DNA from: Chloroflexota bacterium
GTDB lineage: Bacteria > Chloroflexota > Chloroflexia > Chloroheliales > Chloroheliaceae
Assembly: GCA_902812345.1 (NCBI GenBank)
Contig: CADDZM010000010.1
Location: forward strand, 1 to 38,728
DNA length: 38,728 nt
Direction of reading: 5' to 3'
The translations under genes and the position numbers were made by a program. The notes below the pieces were generated by a model. The model was not told the origin of the DNA and did not search any database. It was given only the letters and a program-made list of their open reading frames with translations. Positions within the stretch are counted from its first letter, which is position 1. Each line of letters opens with the position of its first letter. Of this stretch, positions 32,377 to 38,728 are shown in pieces.

Positions 32377-34318
32377 CCTCTTCCAGTTTGCTGCTCAGTT
32401 CCATAATTGCCTCGTGGCTGCGCTCGAACAGGGGCCGGTCTGTTTCGGGGCTGCGGGCTTCCTGCTCGAAATAGGTCGTCAACTTTTCGAGCATCACGCG
32501 CTGGCGGTTGTGGTCGCTGGATACTTCGAGCTTGACCAGCACCTTCTGGACAATCTGGATGTCCAGGGCGGCGGCCATCGTAAAATACCCGGCCCGGTAG
32601 GCTTCGTCCACCCAATCGAGGATTTCGTGGACGGTCCGGTAGCCAAACTGCTGCCCGGCCTCGGCCAGGCGCAAATTGATTTCCTTGAGGTGGGTGCCCA
32701 CGAATTCGAGCAGGTCGTCGGAATAATCATTGCGCAGGAGTTCGAGCATGTGACCGATTTCGATGCGGTCAATTTTGATGATGTTGGCCCGGTCCAGCAC
32801 TTTTCGGCTGAAAGTGTGGGTCGTTTCGTCAAGGTTTACCGTCCCGGTGATGTAGAGGTTTGGCGGGATTATCAGGTCCTGGTCCACCTCGTCGTCCGGG
32901 CCTTTAGGCTGGTCGTAGAGGCGAATTTTTCGCAAATCACCCTTAACTTCCATGCGGCTTAGGAAGTCCGAGAAGTAATACTCAGCCCGGGCCAGGTTCA
33001 TTTCATCCAGGCAGACAAAATATTTCCGGGGGTTGCGGGGGTCTTTTTCATAGGCGACCGAAGCATTATAGACGTGTTTGCAAAATTCAGATGGGACAAA
33101 ATGTTTATTTAAAATATCGTAATTGCCAAGCAAACTTTCATTGGACTGCCAGTCGGGGCGGATACTGACCAGACAGTATTTACCGTTCATGGCTTCGGCG
33201 TAGACCTGGGTCAGGCGGGTTTTGCCGCCGCCCGAAACCCCGGTCAGGATAACAAACGGCTTTGAAATAAGCGAAATATGATAGCGCCAGATTAGTTCAT
33301 CGGGATAATAAAGTTTTTCCCGCTTGAGGTGTTCGATTACACGGTTGACTTCGGCGGTAACGACTTTATTTGGTTTGGGCGCAGGCGGCAGCGGCACAGT
33401 GACCGGGCGCGGCACATAGCCGCTGTTGTACATCGAGCTGTAACCCCGGTTGAACCCGTTCACCTGGACCGGCGCTTCCGCGCTAAGCTGGATTATTTTT
33501 CCAAGCCTGGAAACTACGGCATCGCATTGTTCAGCTTCGCTGACCCGCCCGGCGCTGCGTAATTCGTTGGCGCGTAATTCATGTTTATCCTGGATACTTT
33601 GTAAAGCAGAAATAATATAACTGCGGTCAATTTTGCGGATGTATTTACTAAAAGTTTCACTGCGGACCGAGCGGTTCCAGACCGGACTGCTGTCTATCAG
33701 GCCGTCCATAAAACGGACCGACAGGTCGGGATTGCCGTTTATCAGGTAGTGCGGCTTGCCCAGTAACATGCCATCGCGGCTATCTTTTCGTTCGATTTTA
33801 TCAACTACATAAACCCCGACCAGGTAATTGAAATTGGCCCGGTTGGTCCAGAAGAACATTACGCTTCCGGGTGAAACTGTTTGTAAAAATTCGCTATATT
33901 CATCATCAGCCGGTTTCCAGACTTTATATCCATATTTACTGAATAAGGAGAGGTCATAGCAGCGCGCTTCGCCTTTGTCGCAATAATTAGCCCGGAAATG
34001 TTCCTGCGCCCCGCACATTACCCGGACGGGATTGCTACAAATGGTCCCGTCAAACCCGGCTATATGCCTATTAACTTTAAGGAGTAAGCAATTATCAAGG
34101 GTTAAACTATAGGTCAAGCGTGCTTCCGGTTTTATTTCCGCTGGAATGGTACTGAGGTCATAATTTGAGAAAGCCCGGCTAAAGGCGGTGTCGGTCAGGG
34201 GTGGGGAAGCAGCTATTTCATTAGGCAGGCGACCGGGAAATTCATTTACATCAGGGGGAGGGGTTTCAGATTGAGTCATTGAGCTTAAACTCTCATTGGT
34301 GCCCGGTGAAGAGCTCAT
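32351..34318 (-). CDS. McrB-like AAA+ ATPase with unassigned N-terminal domain
   Basis: NTPase motor of a McrBC-type pair, 655 residues from the ATG at 34318, which follows AAAGGAGG by 8 nt. The AAA+ domain (345-600) shows Walker A GVSGGGKT (360-367), a McrB-type Walker B CLDEMNLARAEYYFSDFLS (437-454), sensor 1 GTVNLDETTH with Asn495, the DRAN Arg510 and QFGYRTVHEI. The N-terminal 60 residues are disordered. Residues 70-230 form a separate domain with HIAGFDGTIC and four Cys (94, 102, 113, 120), followed by VMFFWTNRANFNYLVGVYVV, which resembles a PUA/EVE-type fold. Such domains often read modified bases in McrB relatives; this is an inference. A helical, Pro-rich linker joins the two. Confidence 0.85.
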   Translation of the reverse strand: MSSSPGTNESLSSMTQSETPPPDVNEFPGRLPNEIAASPPLTDTAFSRAFSNYDLSTIPAEIKPEARLTYSLTLDNCLLLKVNRHIAGFDGTICSNPVRVMCGAQEHFRANYCDKGEARCYDLSLFSKYGYKVWKPADDEYSEFLQTVSPGSVMFFWTNRANFNYLVGVYVVDKIERKDSRDGMLLGKPHYLINGNPDLSVRFMDGLIDSSPVWNRSVRSETFSKYIRKIDRSYIISALQSIQDKHELRANELRSAGRVSEAEQCDAVVSRLGKIIQLSAEAPVQVNGFNRGYSSMYNSGYVPRPVTVPLPPAPKPNKVVTAEVNRVIEHLKREKLYYPDELIWRYHISLISKPFVILTGVSGGGKTRLTQVYAEAMNGKYCLVSIRPDWQSNESLLGNYDILNKHFVPSEFCKHVYNASVAYEKDPRNPRKYFVCLDEMNLARAEYYFSDFLSRMEVKGDLRKIRLYDQPKGPDDEVDQDLIIPPNLYITGTVNLDETTHTFSRKVLDRANIIKIDRIEIGHMLELLRNDYSDDLLEFVGTHLKEINLRLAEAGQQFGYRTVHEILDWVDEAYRAGYFTMAAALDIQIVQKVLVKLEVSSDHNRQRVMLEKLTTYFEQEARSPETDRPLFERSHEAIMELSSKLEEDDVVIGQL

Positions 34319-34769
34319 GGAATTTTCCTCCTTTATTTTATTTAGTTGTTTTAGGTAAATTAGATCCATAATTATTTGTTAGGGTGTTTGGCTAAATTAA
34401 ATTAGGTAAGGCCAGCCTTAGGGACGCCAGACCTTACACTTTCCGCTCGTTATTACTTATAGATTGAAAGCTTCGGTACCTTTTGTGAAAAAGTTTTCTC
34501 GAAAAAGCCTTAAATCATGGGGCCAATTGATTATAAGGTTATCCTCTGTATCAAGTAGGCAAGAAAAAGGCCAATCCTGGCGGCAATTGGAAGCTTAATT
34601 CTATAATTTTAGTTTACCCTTTAGGCTGTATAAAAGCAAGCTGAAAAAGCATTGGTGGCCACAAATTAGAAGCCAGGAACCGATAGGATTTATTTTAGAC
34701 CTCCTAAAATTTATTCAACTTATTCTCAACTTTATTAATGATTTTATGAAAAGTTTCCGGTGAGAATTA
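34319..34769. other. Non-coding gap upstream of the McrB-like gene
   Basis: About 450 AT-rich bases with no convincing gene. On the minus strand TATAAT (34535-34530) could serve the McrB-like gene, but the -35 is poor (TTGATA is only 13 nt away). GTAAGG (34402-34407) and CCTTAC (34428-34433) form an imperfect hairpin in the leader. Nothing else is assigned. Confidence 0.35.
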
Positions 34770-34798
34770 TTGACTCCAGAGGTAGGGAAAGCTATAAT
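34770..34798 (+). promoter_or_regulatory. Vegetative promoter of the coiled-coil protein gene
   Basis: TTGACT (34770-34775), a 17-nt spacer and TATAAT (34793-34798), close to consensus. Transcription from about 34805 would leave a leader of nearly 190 nt with only trivial short frames. Confidence 0.8.
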
Positions 34799-34993
34799 TA
34801 GAACATAATTTCGCTTAGAAAGGGTCATGAAATGAGTGGTAATTTGTGAAAAAGTCGGCTCTTTTTTCCCCCGGTAGAGATAAAAATACAGGTAACGAAA
34901 AAATTATTGAAAGTATAAAAAGTACGTACCGACGCGGAAATTTACGGCTCGAACGGAAAAATAACGGGCCACACAAAAGAAGGAGTGACAACA

Positions 34994-35428
34994 ATGGCGA
35001 CGATGATGAATGAAGCTGATAACCCTTCCCGGCGGCCGGCCCGGCGCAATTCTTCCAAAGGAAATGTACCGCCGCCAAGCGCCGAAGCAACCGCTCGCAA
35101 ACTCGATTTGGCGGTTGAAGACGAGCAAAATGAACTGGAATTTGAAGGGACCACGAAAACTTCGAAAACTTCTATAAAGCAGTCGAGCCGCAAGGCCCAA
35201 ACCAACCGCGAAGCCGAAATTCAGCGCCTGGAACGCCAGCAGACTATCGCCCGTCTGGCCGAAAAACGCGACGAGTATGTTGAGAGGCTTGATATCGGCG
35301 CGGCTAAAATTGAAGAAGCCCGCAGCCAGGGTAAAGATGTTACTTCCTGGGAAGATTACTGGATTCAATTGCTGCGGCAGTACGAAGCAGTTTGCGACAA
35401 GCTGCGCGACCTTACACACCAGGGCTAG
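34994..35428 (+). CDS. Basic coiled-coil protein of unknown function
   Basis: A 144-residue soluble protein. The first 75 residues are rich in Arg, Lys, Ser, Pro and Glu and look disordered. Residues 75-140 are helical with heptad-like spacing (QRLERQQTIARLAEKRDEY, then KIEEARSQGKDVTSWEDYW), suggesting a coiled coil or a helical hairpin. ATG at 34994 lies 8 nt after AAGGAG; a GTG three codons earlier overlaps the site. It has its own near-consensus promoter and a terminator, so it is a separate unit. I do not recognise a family. The basic tail could bind nucleic acid, but nothing proves it. Confidence 0.8.
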   Translation: MATMMNEADNPSRRPARRNSSKGNVPPPSAEATARKLDLAVEDEQNELEFEGTTKTSKTSIKQSSRKAQTNREAEIQRLERQQTIARLAEKRDEYVERLDIGAAKIEEARSQGKDVTSWEDYWIQLLRQYEAVCDKLRDLTHQG

Positions 35429-35454
35429 TTGTCCATTTCAAATTTCCGCCCGGT

Positions 35455-35486
35455 CCGGCTCTGTTATACAGGGCCGGTTTTTATTT
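35455..35486 (+). terminator. Intrinsic terminator after the coiled-coil protein gene
   Basis: CCGGCTCTG (35455-35463) pairs with CAGGGCCGG (35469-35477), one G-U pair, followed by TTTTTATTTT. Confidence 0.9.
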
Positions 35487-35601
35487 TACCTTTTGCTTTT
35501 TGCTTTCGGGCTGCTAAAGGATAACTTTTAGTAACTTTGAGGCAATTAGCTTCTTTACCGAGTGCCTCTAACCTACTTGTAAAAAGGTTTGATATTAACT
35601 A

Positions 35602-35630
35602 TTGTGACAAGGTTAAACATGGGGTATTAT
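35602..35630 (+). promoter_or_regulatory. Promoter candidate for the response regulator gene
   Basis: TTGTGA (35602-35607), a 17-nt spacer and TATTAT (35625-35630). About 115 nt of leader follow. The rest of the 35487-35751 gap shows no gene. Confidence 0.5.
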
Positions 35631-35751
35631 GGAAATAATTTTTGACCTGGTAAGGTAACCGCATCTTCTGCAAGGTGTGAACGCTCAATTAGATGTGATA
35701 TGCCATGCCAAACCCGGGATCTGAAATACATCAGTAATTAGAGCGTAAAGT

Positions 35752-36834
35752 ATGACGCAACAATCCGAACAGATTTTGCTGGTAGCGGCTGACCAGGAAC
35801 TGTTGATGCAATTTAGTTTTCATCTTCAACGGGCCGGATACCAGGTGATTATGGCAGAAAGCGGCCAGGAAGCTATCCTAAAAACTCAGACCGAAAAACC
35901 GGACCTGGCTATTATAGACCTGAAGTTGCCGGACCTTTCGGGAGTGGAGGTCTGCCGCGGCCTGCGTAAAGCGCACCTTAATTTGCGCGTCATTATGCTT
36001 ACCTCAAGCTATTCGCCGGACGAATACGTCACTACCCTGGAAGCCGGGGCCGATGACTTTATTGTCAAGCCTATTAATCCGAAAGAGTTTATTTTACGAG
36101 TGAAAGCGGTTTTACGGCGCACCAACCAGCCCGAACAAAACCAGGCCGCTTTCCAGAACCACCAGCGCGGTACGTCTATGCTGCCCCAGCCTGATCCGGA
36201 CCCCGCCAATATTAGCGCCGACAGACGCCAGAATACTTTCCTTGATATGCCCACCGGGTTGAAGGAAGAATATACCCTGGACGAACTTTTAGAGCAGGCT
36301 TCCAACGCCATCCAGCTTCAAGATAAAGCAGAGGCCCGTGAAATTTATTTACAAGCCCTTAAAATTGACCCTTATAACGAAATTGCCCTGACCTGGCTGG
36401 CCTGGTATACCAGCGATGCTTATGAAGGGGTCCGCTTCCTGGAGAAACTGGTCGAAAAGCACCCGGAAAGCGCTAAATACCAGCAATATTTAGCCGCCGG
36501 CAAGCGCCGGGTTCAGGAACTTGACCAGCTTATTTCCGAATCGGGCATGCTGGGTTACTGGTCTATGGCCGAGCAAATCATGGCCGAACGCTACCAGCAC
36601 GGCACCGACCGGCGCAGCGCTCCAATTACCCCGGTCGGGCAACTCCTGCTTAAAAAGGGTTTTATTACACCGGACCAACTGGAGACCGCTGTAGTAGTCC
36701 ACGAAATGTTCGCCCGGTTGGGCCAGCCCAGGAAACTGGGGGAGGTGCTGCTGGAATACGGCTACCTGACAAAGGCGCAGCTACAAGAGGTCTTGAATGA
36801 ACAGGTGGTAGATTTTAATACCCAGTTTTACTAG
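35752..36834 (+). CDS. Response regulator with TPR-like and MshEN-like C-terminal parts
   Basis: A 360-residue signalling protein. Residues 5-125 are a receiver domain with phosphorylated Asp56 (AIIDLKLPD), Thr84 and Lys106 (DFIVKPIN). The acidic pocket is thin: VAADQE instead of the usual Asp-Asp pair. A linker leads to a tetratricopeptide-like part (about 180-250, including LEQASNAIQLQDKAEAREIY). The C-terminus (295-360) reads GQLLLKKGFITPDQLETAV and then KLGEVLLEYGYLTKAQLQEV, two short units like the N-terminal MshEN domain of PilB/GspE ATPases, where some bind cyclic di-GMP. No DNA-binding domain. It probably works by protein contact, perhaps with a pilus or secretion ATPase. No histidine kinase lies next to it. 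The ribosome binding site is weak. Confidence 0.85.
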   Translation: MTQQSEQILLVAADQELLMQFSFHLQRAGYQVIMAESGQEAILKTQTEKPDLAIIDLKLPDLSGVEVCRGLRKAHLNLRVIMLTSSYSPDEYVTTLEAGADDFIVKPINPKEFILRVKAVLRRTNQPEQNQAAFQNHQRGTSMLPQPDPDPANISADRRQNTFLDMPTGLKEEYTLDELLEQASNAIQLQDKAEAREIYLQALKIDPYNEIALTWLAWYTSDAYEGVRFLEKLVEKHPESAKYQQYLAAGKRRVQELDQLISESGMLGYWSMAEQIMAERYQHGTDRRSAPITPVGQLLLKKGFITPDQLETAVVVHEMFARLGQPRKLGEVLLEYGYLTKAQLQEVLNEQVVDFNTQFY

Positions 36835-36880
36835 GCTTTGCCGGACGTAAAGGTTACAAATCCCGCCTAAAACATTAATT

Positions 36881-36907
36881 GGGCCACTGTGAAAAGTGGC
36901 CCTTTTT
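36881..36907 (+). terminator. Intrinsic terminator after the response regulator gene
   Basis: GGGCCACT (36881-36888) and AGTGGCCC (36895-36902) form a perfect stem with a GTGAAA loop, followed by TTTTT. AAT at the other side gives little help to the converging gene. Confidence 0.93.
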
Positions 36908-36923
36908 GCGTCAAAGGTGGCAG

Positions 36924-37508
36924 TTAGGGCTGGAAGTGCCAGAGTTCGGGACGGCTGGTAGAAACAGCGGCGGCCCCGGCAGCAAGGACTTCCCGGATGG
37001 TCTGAACTGTTTGAATAAGGCCGCTGGCGATAACCGGCAGTTTAACGTCTTCGGCCAACCGGTCTTTGATGTAGGGTACGGCCACCCCCGGCAGCATTTC
37101 AACGGCATCGGGTTGCAGGCTATTTAGCAGGTGAATGCCTGTGGTGTAGGCTGCCGAGTCGAGGACAAAAAACCGCAGGATAGAAATCAGGTCCAGCGAA
37201 CGAGCCTCTTTTATCAGGTTCGAGCGGGTACTGACAATCCCCGCGATGCCAAACTGCTGCTTTAGATAACTCAGCCCGGCTTTATCCCGCCCGATACCTT
37301 CCATCAAATCAATGTGCAGCAAAATCGCGAGCTTGCCGCGCACCTGGTTTAACACCCGCTCAATATCAAAAATATCCCCTTTGAGCATAATTGCCGCCGG
37401 GAGACCAAATTCCAGCACCCGGGGCAGGTCGCCTGGCGAACGCATGGCTGGAATTATGCGCCGCTCAAAGAGGGCCGGAGGTAACTTTGAAAGAGGTGAG
37501 ACAGTCAT
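36924..37508 (-). CDS. glpP: Glycerol-3-phosphate-responsive antiterminator
   Basis: RNA-binding antiterminator of the GlpP family, 194 residues and a TIM-barrel-like fold. In Bacillus GlpP binds glp leader mRNA in the presence of glycerol-3-phosphate. The family pattern is well kept: RRIIPAMRSPGDL, ILLHIDLMEGIGRDKAGLSY, GIVSTRSNLIKEARSL, RFFVLDSAAYTTGI, QPDAVEMLPGV and LPVIASGLIQT, ending in AGAAAVSTSRPELW. It starts 12 nt after the methyltransferase stop and probably shares its transcript. No glpFKD gene is in the window, so the target is elsewhere. Confidence 0.92.
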   Translation of the reverse strand: MTVSPLSKLPPALFERRIIPAMRSPGDLPRVLEFGLPAAIMLKGDIFDIERVLNQVRGKLAILLHIDLMEGIGRDKAGLSYLKQQFGIAGIVSTRSNLIKEARSLDLISILRFFVLDSAAYTTGIHLLNSLQPDAVEMLPGVAVPYIKDRLAEDVKLPVIASGLIQTVQTIREVLAAGAAAVSTSRPELWHFQP

Positions 37509-37520
37509 TTTTGCCTTAAA

Positions 37521-38417
37521 TTATTTGCGCCGGGCAATAAAGAGGGCCGCGCCTTCATGGTAACTCAGGCTGCCCCTGGCCTGGATTACCAGGGCCATTT
37601 CTGCCGTAACCCTGGCGTAAAGGTCTAGCCAGCGGGCCTCGCTCACCTCCGGTTCATCGAGGCCGGACGATTTTTGAAAGAGCAGCCCGGAAGCGTAATA
37701 TTGGCCGAGTTGGGCCGGGTCGGTAAACCGCAAGCGGCGCTCGTAAAGCGCAACTTGCACGTCCTTATAGCCCGCCGCCAGCCATTCCGGCCCGTTCGCC
37801 AGGTTAAAGCGCTGGTCAGGGCGGGTGGTGTGCCGGTAAATCCTGGCCGGAAAGCCGAGTTCGGCCTGGATTCGTTCGTGGGCCTCGCGTAGTGGCGAAG
37901 GCTCATCGGTATCGGCCGTGACGATAAAAAGAAGGCCGTCCGCCGCCAGGGTAGCCGCCACCGCCGCCAGCGACCCGGCAATATCGCCGGTCTGGTTAAG
38001 CATGCGGTTGCACATGGCGGCCCCGAAGACCGCCGGGCCAAACGGCAGCTTTAAAATGCTGCCCTGGACCAATTGCCCGGCTTTCTGGTTTTTCAACCAT
38101 TCCCGGGTGCGGTGCAGAGCGGCCCGGTTCCGGTCAAGACCGACCGCCAGCCGTATCGCTACGGCTTGATTTCCCAGCAGAGCGGCCAGGTAGTGACCGG
38201 GGCCGCACCCGGCGTCGAGCAAGACCGGGTGCCGTTCGAAAGCCGCCGAACTTTGCAGGGCCGCAGCAATCCGAGGCAGGGCAAACTCCTCGGCGCTGGG
38301 GGCCGCGTCCGTCAGGAAGGTGGTAGCCGCTTCGCGCAAAGACAGGTGGCGGTCCTGCCGTTCCCGGGGGTGTCCCCAGAGCCAGCTTAATTCTTCCCCT
38401 GAAAGAAATTTGTCCAA
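37521..38417 (-). CDS. Class I SAM-dependent methyltransferase
   Basis: A 298-residue methyltransferase with the SAM motif VLLDAGCGPGHYLAAL, acidic residue in AVGLDRNRAAL, and the post-motif region KLPFGPAVFGAAMCNRMLNQ, where MCNRML replaces the more usual hydrophobic strand. Members like this methylate small molecules (quinones, lipids) or tRNA; the substrate is not evident. The start TTG at 38417 overlaps no gene but lies only 3 nt after the upstream stop, so translation is coupled. The ribosome binding site is weak. A Trp-rich N-terminal segment (ELSWLWGHPRERQ) precedes the fold. Confidence 0.88.
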   Translation of the reverse strand: MDKFLSGEELSWLWGHPRERQDRHLSLREAATTFLTDAAPSAEEFALPRIAAALQSSAAFERHPVLLDAGCGPGHYLAALLGNQAVAIRLAVGLDRNRAALHRTREWLKNQKAGQLVQGSILKLPFGPAVFGAAMCNRMLNQTGDIAGSLAAVAATLAADGLLFIVTADTDEPSPLREAHERIQAELGFPARIYRHTTRPDQRFNLANGPEWLAAGYKDVQVALYERRLRFTDPAQLGQYYASGLLFQKSSGLDEPEVSEARWLDLYARVTAEMALVIQARGSLSYHEGAALFIARRK

Positions 38418-38420
38418 GGG

Positions 38421-38728
38421 CTAGTCCCGGAAGGGCCGGTTAAGCTGGACTAAAGTGCTGTGAATCCACTGGTCGCCGGGAGTCCGGGCGATATGATACC
38501 AGCGGGTCGAGCCGCGCAGTTCCGGCCCCTCTACCCACCCGTCAAATTCAAAGCGTTCGCCCTGTTCGCTCACCCTGACTATGGTGTTTTTATCATAGCT
38601 GGGAGTAGAGCGAATATTCGCCAGTTCGACCGAGGTCTGGCCTTCGCCGAGGTCAGCCCGGTGGAAACCGGGCGGATCATTCCTGGCTGGAGCGGCCTGG
38701 ATTGGTTGGTTTGACACGGCTGGTGTAG
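38421..38728 (-). CDS. SH3-like domain protein, 5' end beyond the window
   Basis: The frame is open to the window edge. A GTG at 38717 could start it, but only 11 nt precede it and they hold no ribosome binding site, so the protein probably continues outside the window. The visible 100 residues begin with a disordered Pro/Ala part and end in an SH3b-like domain: ANIRSTPSYDKNTIVRV, GERFEFDGWVEG, RWYHIARTPGDQWIHSTLV, with the Trp and Gly pattern of bacterial SH3 folds. Such domains bind cell-wall or protein ligands. Its transcript continues into the methyltransferase and glpP. Confidence 0.7.
   Translation of the reverse strand, partial: TPAVSNQPIQAAPARNDPPGFHRADLGEGQTSVELANIRSTPSYDKNTIVRVSEQGERFEFDGWVEGPELRGSTRWYHIARTPGDQWIHSTLVQLNRPFRD

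Noticed and set aside
34805-34993. The 190-nt leader of the coiled-coil protein gene as a cyclic di-AMP (ydaO-type) riboswitch
   Set aside because: Only a loose resemblance of short words; the required conserved blocks are not present.
1-38728. CRISPR arrays, tRNA or rRNA genes, insertion sequences, prophage
   Set aside because: I looked for regularly spaced repeats, tRNA-like cloverleaf segments and transposase motifs and found none; the GGTTCGAGGCC near 24690 belongs to the T-box.

Overview
The window looks like chromosomal DNA of a bacterium with a moderate GC content. The best guess is a Chloroflexota-type organism. The reasons are a T-box leader on an aminoacyl-tRNA synthetase gene, frequent TTG/GTG starts behind strong AGGAGG-type ribosome binding sites, and substrate-binding lipoproteins with long Ala/Thr or Pro/Thr linkers after an LAAC lipobox. 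A standalone DUF2357/McrB pair and the absence of phage or IS genes also fit. The taxonomic call is an inference; no rRNA or tRNA gene is present to confirm it.

Layout. 0.1-3.5 kb: a MATE exporter, a small Gln/Ser-rich protein and an aldose 1-epimerase-like gene with an unusual structured leader. 3.5-7.8 kb (minus strand): a phosphoribosyltransferase that seems to start at CTG, a family-2 glycosyltransferase followed by aspartokinase, and a Xer-type recombinase with an insertion. 7.8-10.1 kb: a decayed ferritin-like gene beside a catalase gene that has a near-consensus promoter and a PerR-like box. 10.1-21.0 kb (minus): a run of oppD-oppF-oppA-oppB-oppC, a second substrate-binding lipoprotein, cdsA and an alpha/beta hydrolase. 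Intercistronic hairpins flank oppA. 21.2-24.9 kb (minus): a GNAT acetyltransferase gene and valS behind a T-box riboswitch whose specifier reads GUA (Val). 25.0-27.1 kb: a TetR regulator with its palindromic operator, then an ABC ATPase and permease. 27.1-29.9 kb (minus): GNAT, purU and homogentisate dioxygenase. 30.3-34.3 kb (minus): a McrB-like AAA+ ATPase and a DUF2357/McrC-like partner with overlapping reading frames. 35-38.7 kb: a coiled-coil protein, a response regulator fused to TPR-like and MshEN-like segments, then (minus) an SH3-like fragment, a methyltransferase and glpP.

The two items most worth following are these. (1) An approximately 77-nt element occurs twice, each time just downstream of an extended -10 promoter and upstream of a start codon (aldose epimerase at 2.3 kb, homogentisate dioxygenase at 30.0 kb). 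Both copies conserve a 10-bp closing stem and a competing alternative 5' strand, which is what an undescribed cis-regulatory RNA would look like. (2) The McrB/DUF2357 pair has an N-terminal domain I cannot assign with confidence and lacks the usual Lys in the nuclease motif. It is a candidate anti-phage or nucleic-acid-surveillance system.

A second repeat family (hairpin core GGGAAAATAATTCCC followed by CTCCCACAGG) lies immediately 3' of cdsA and purU.
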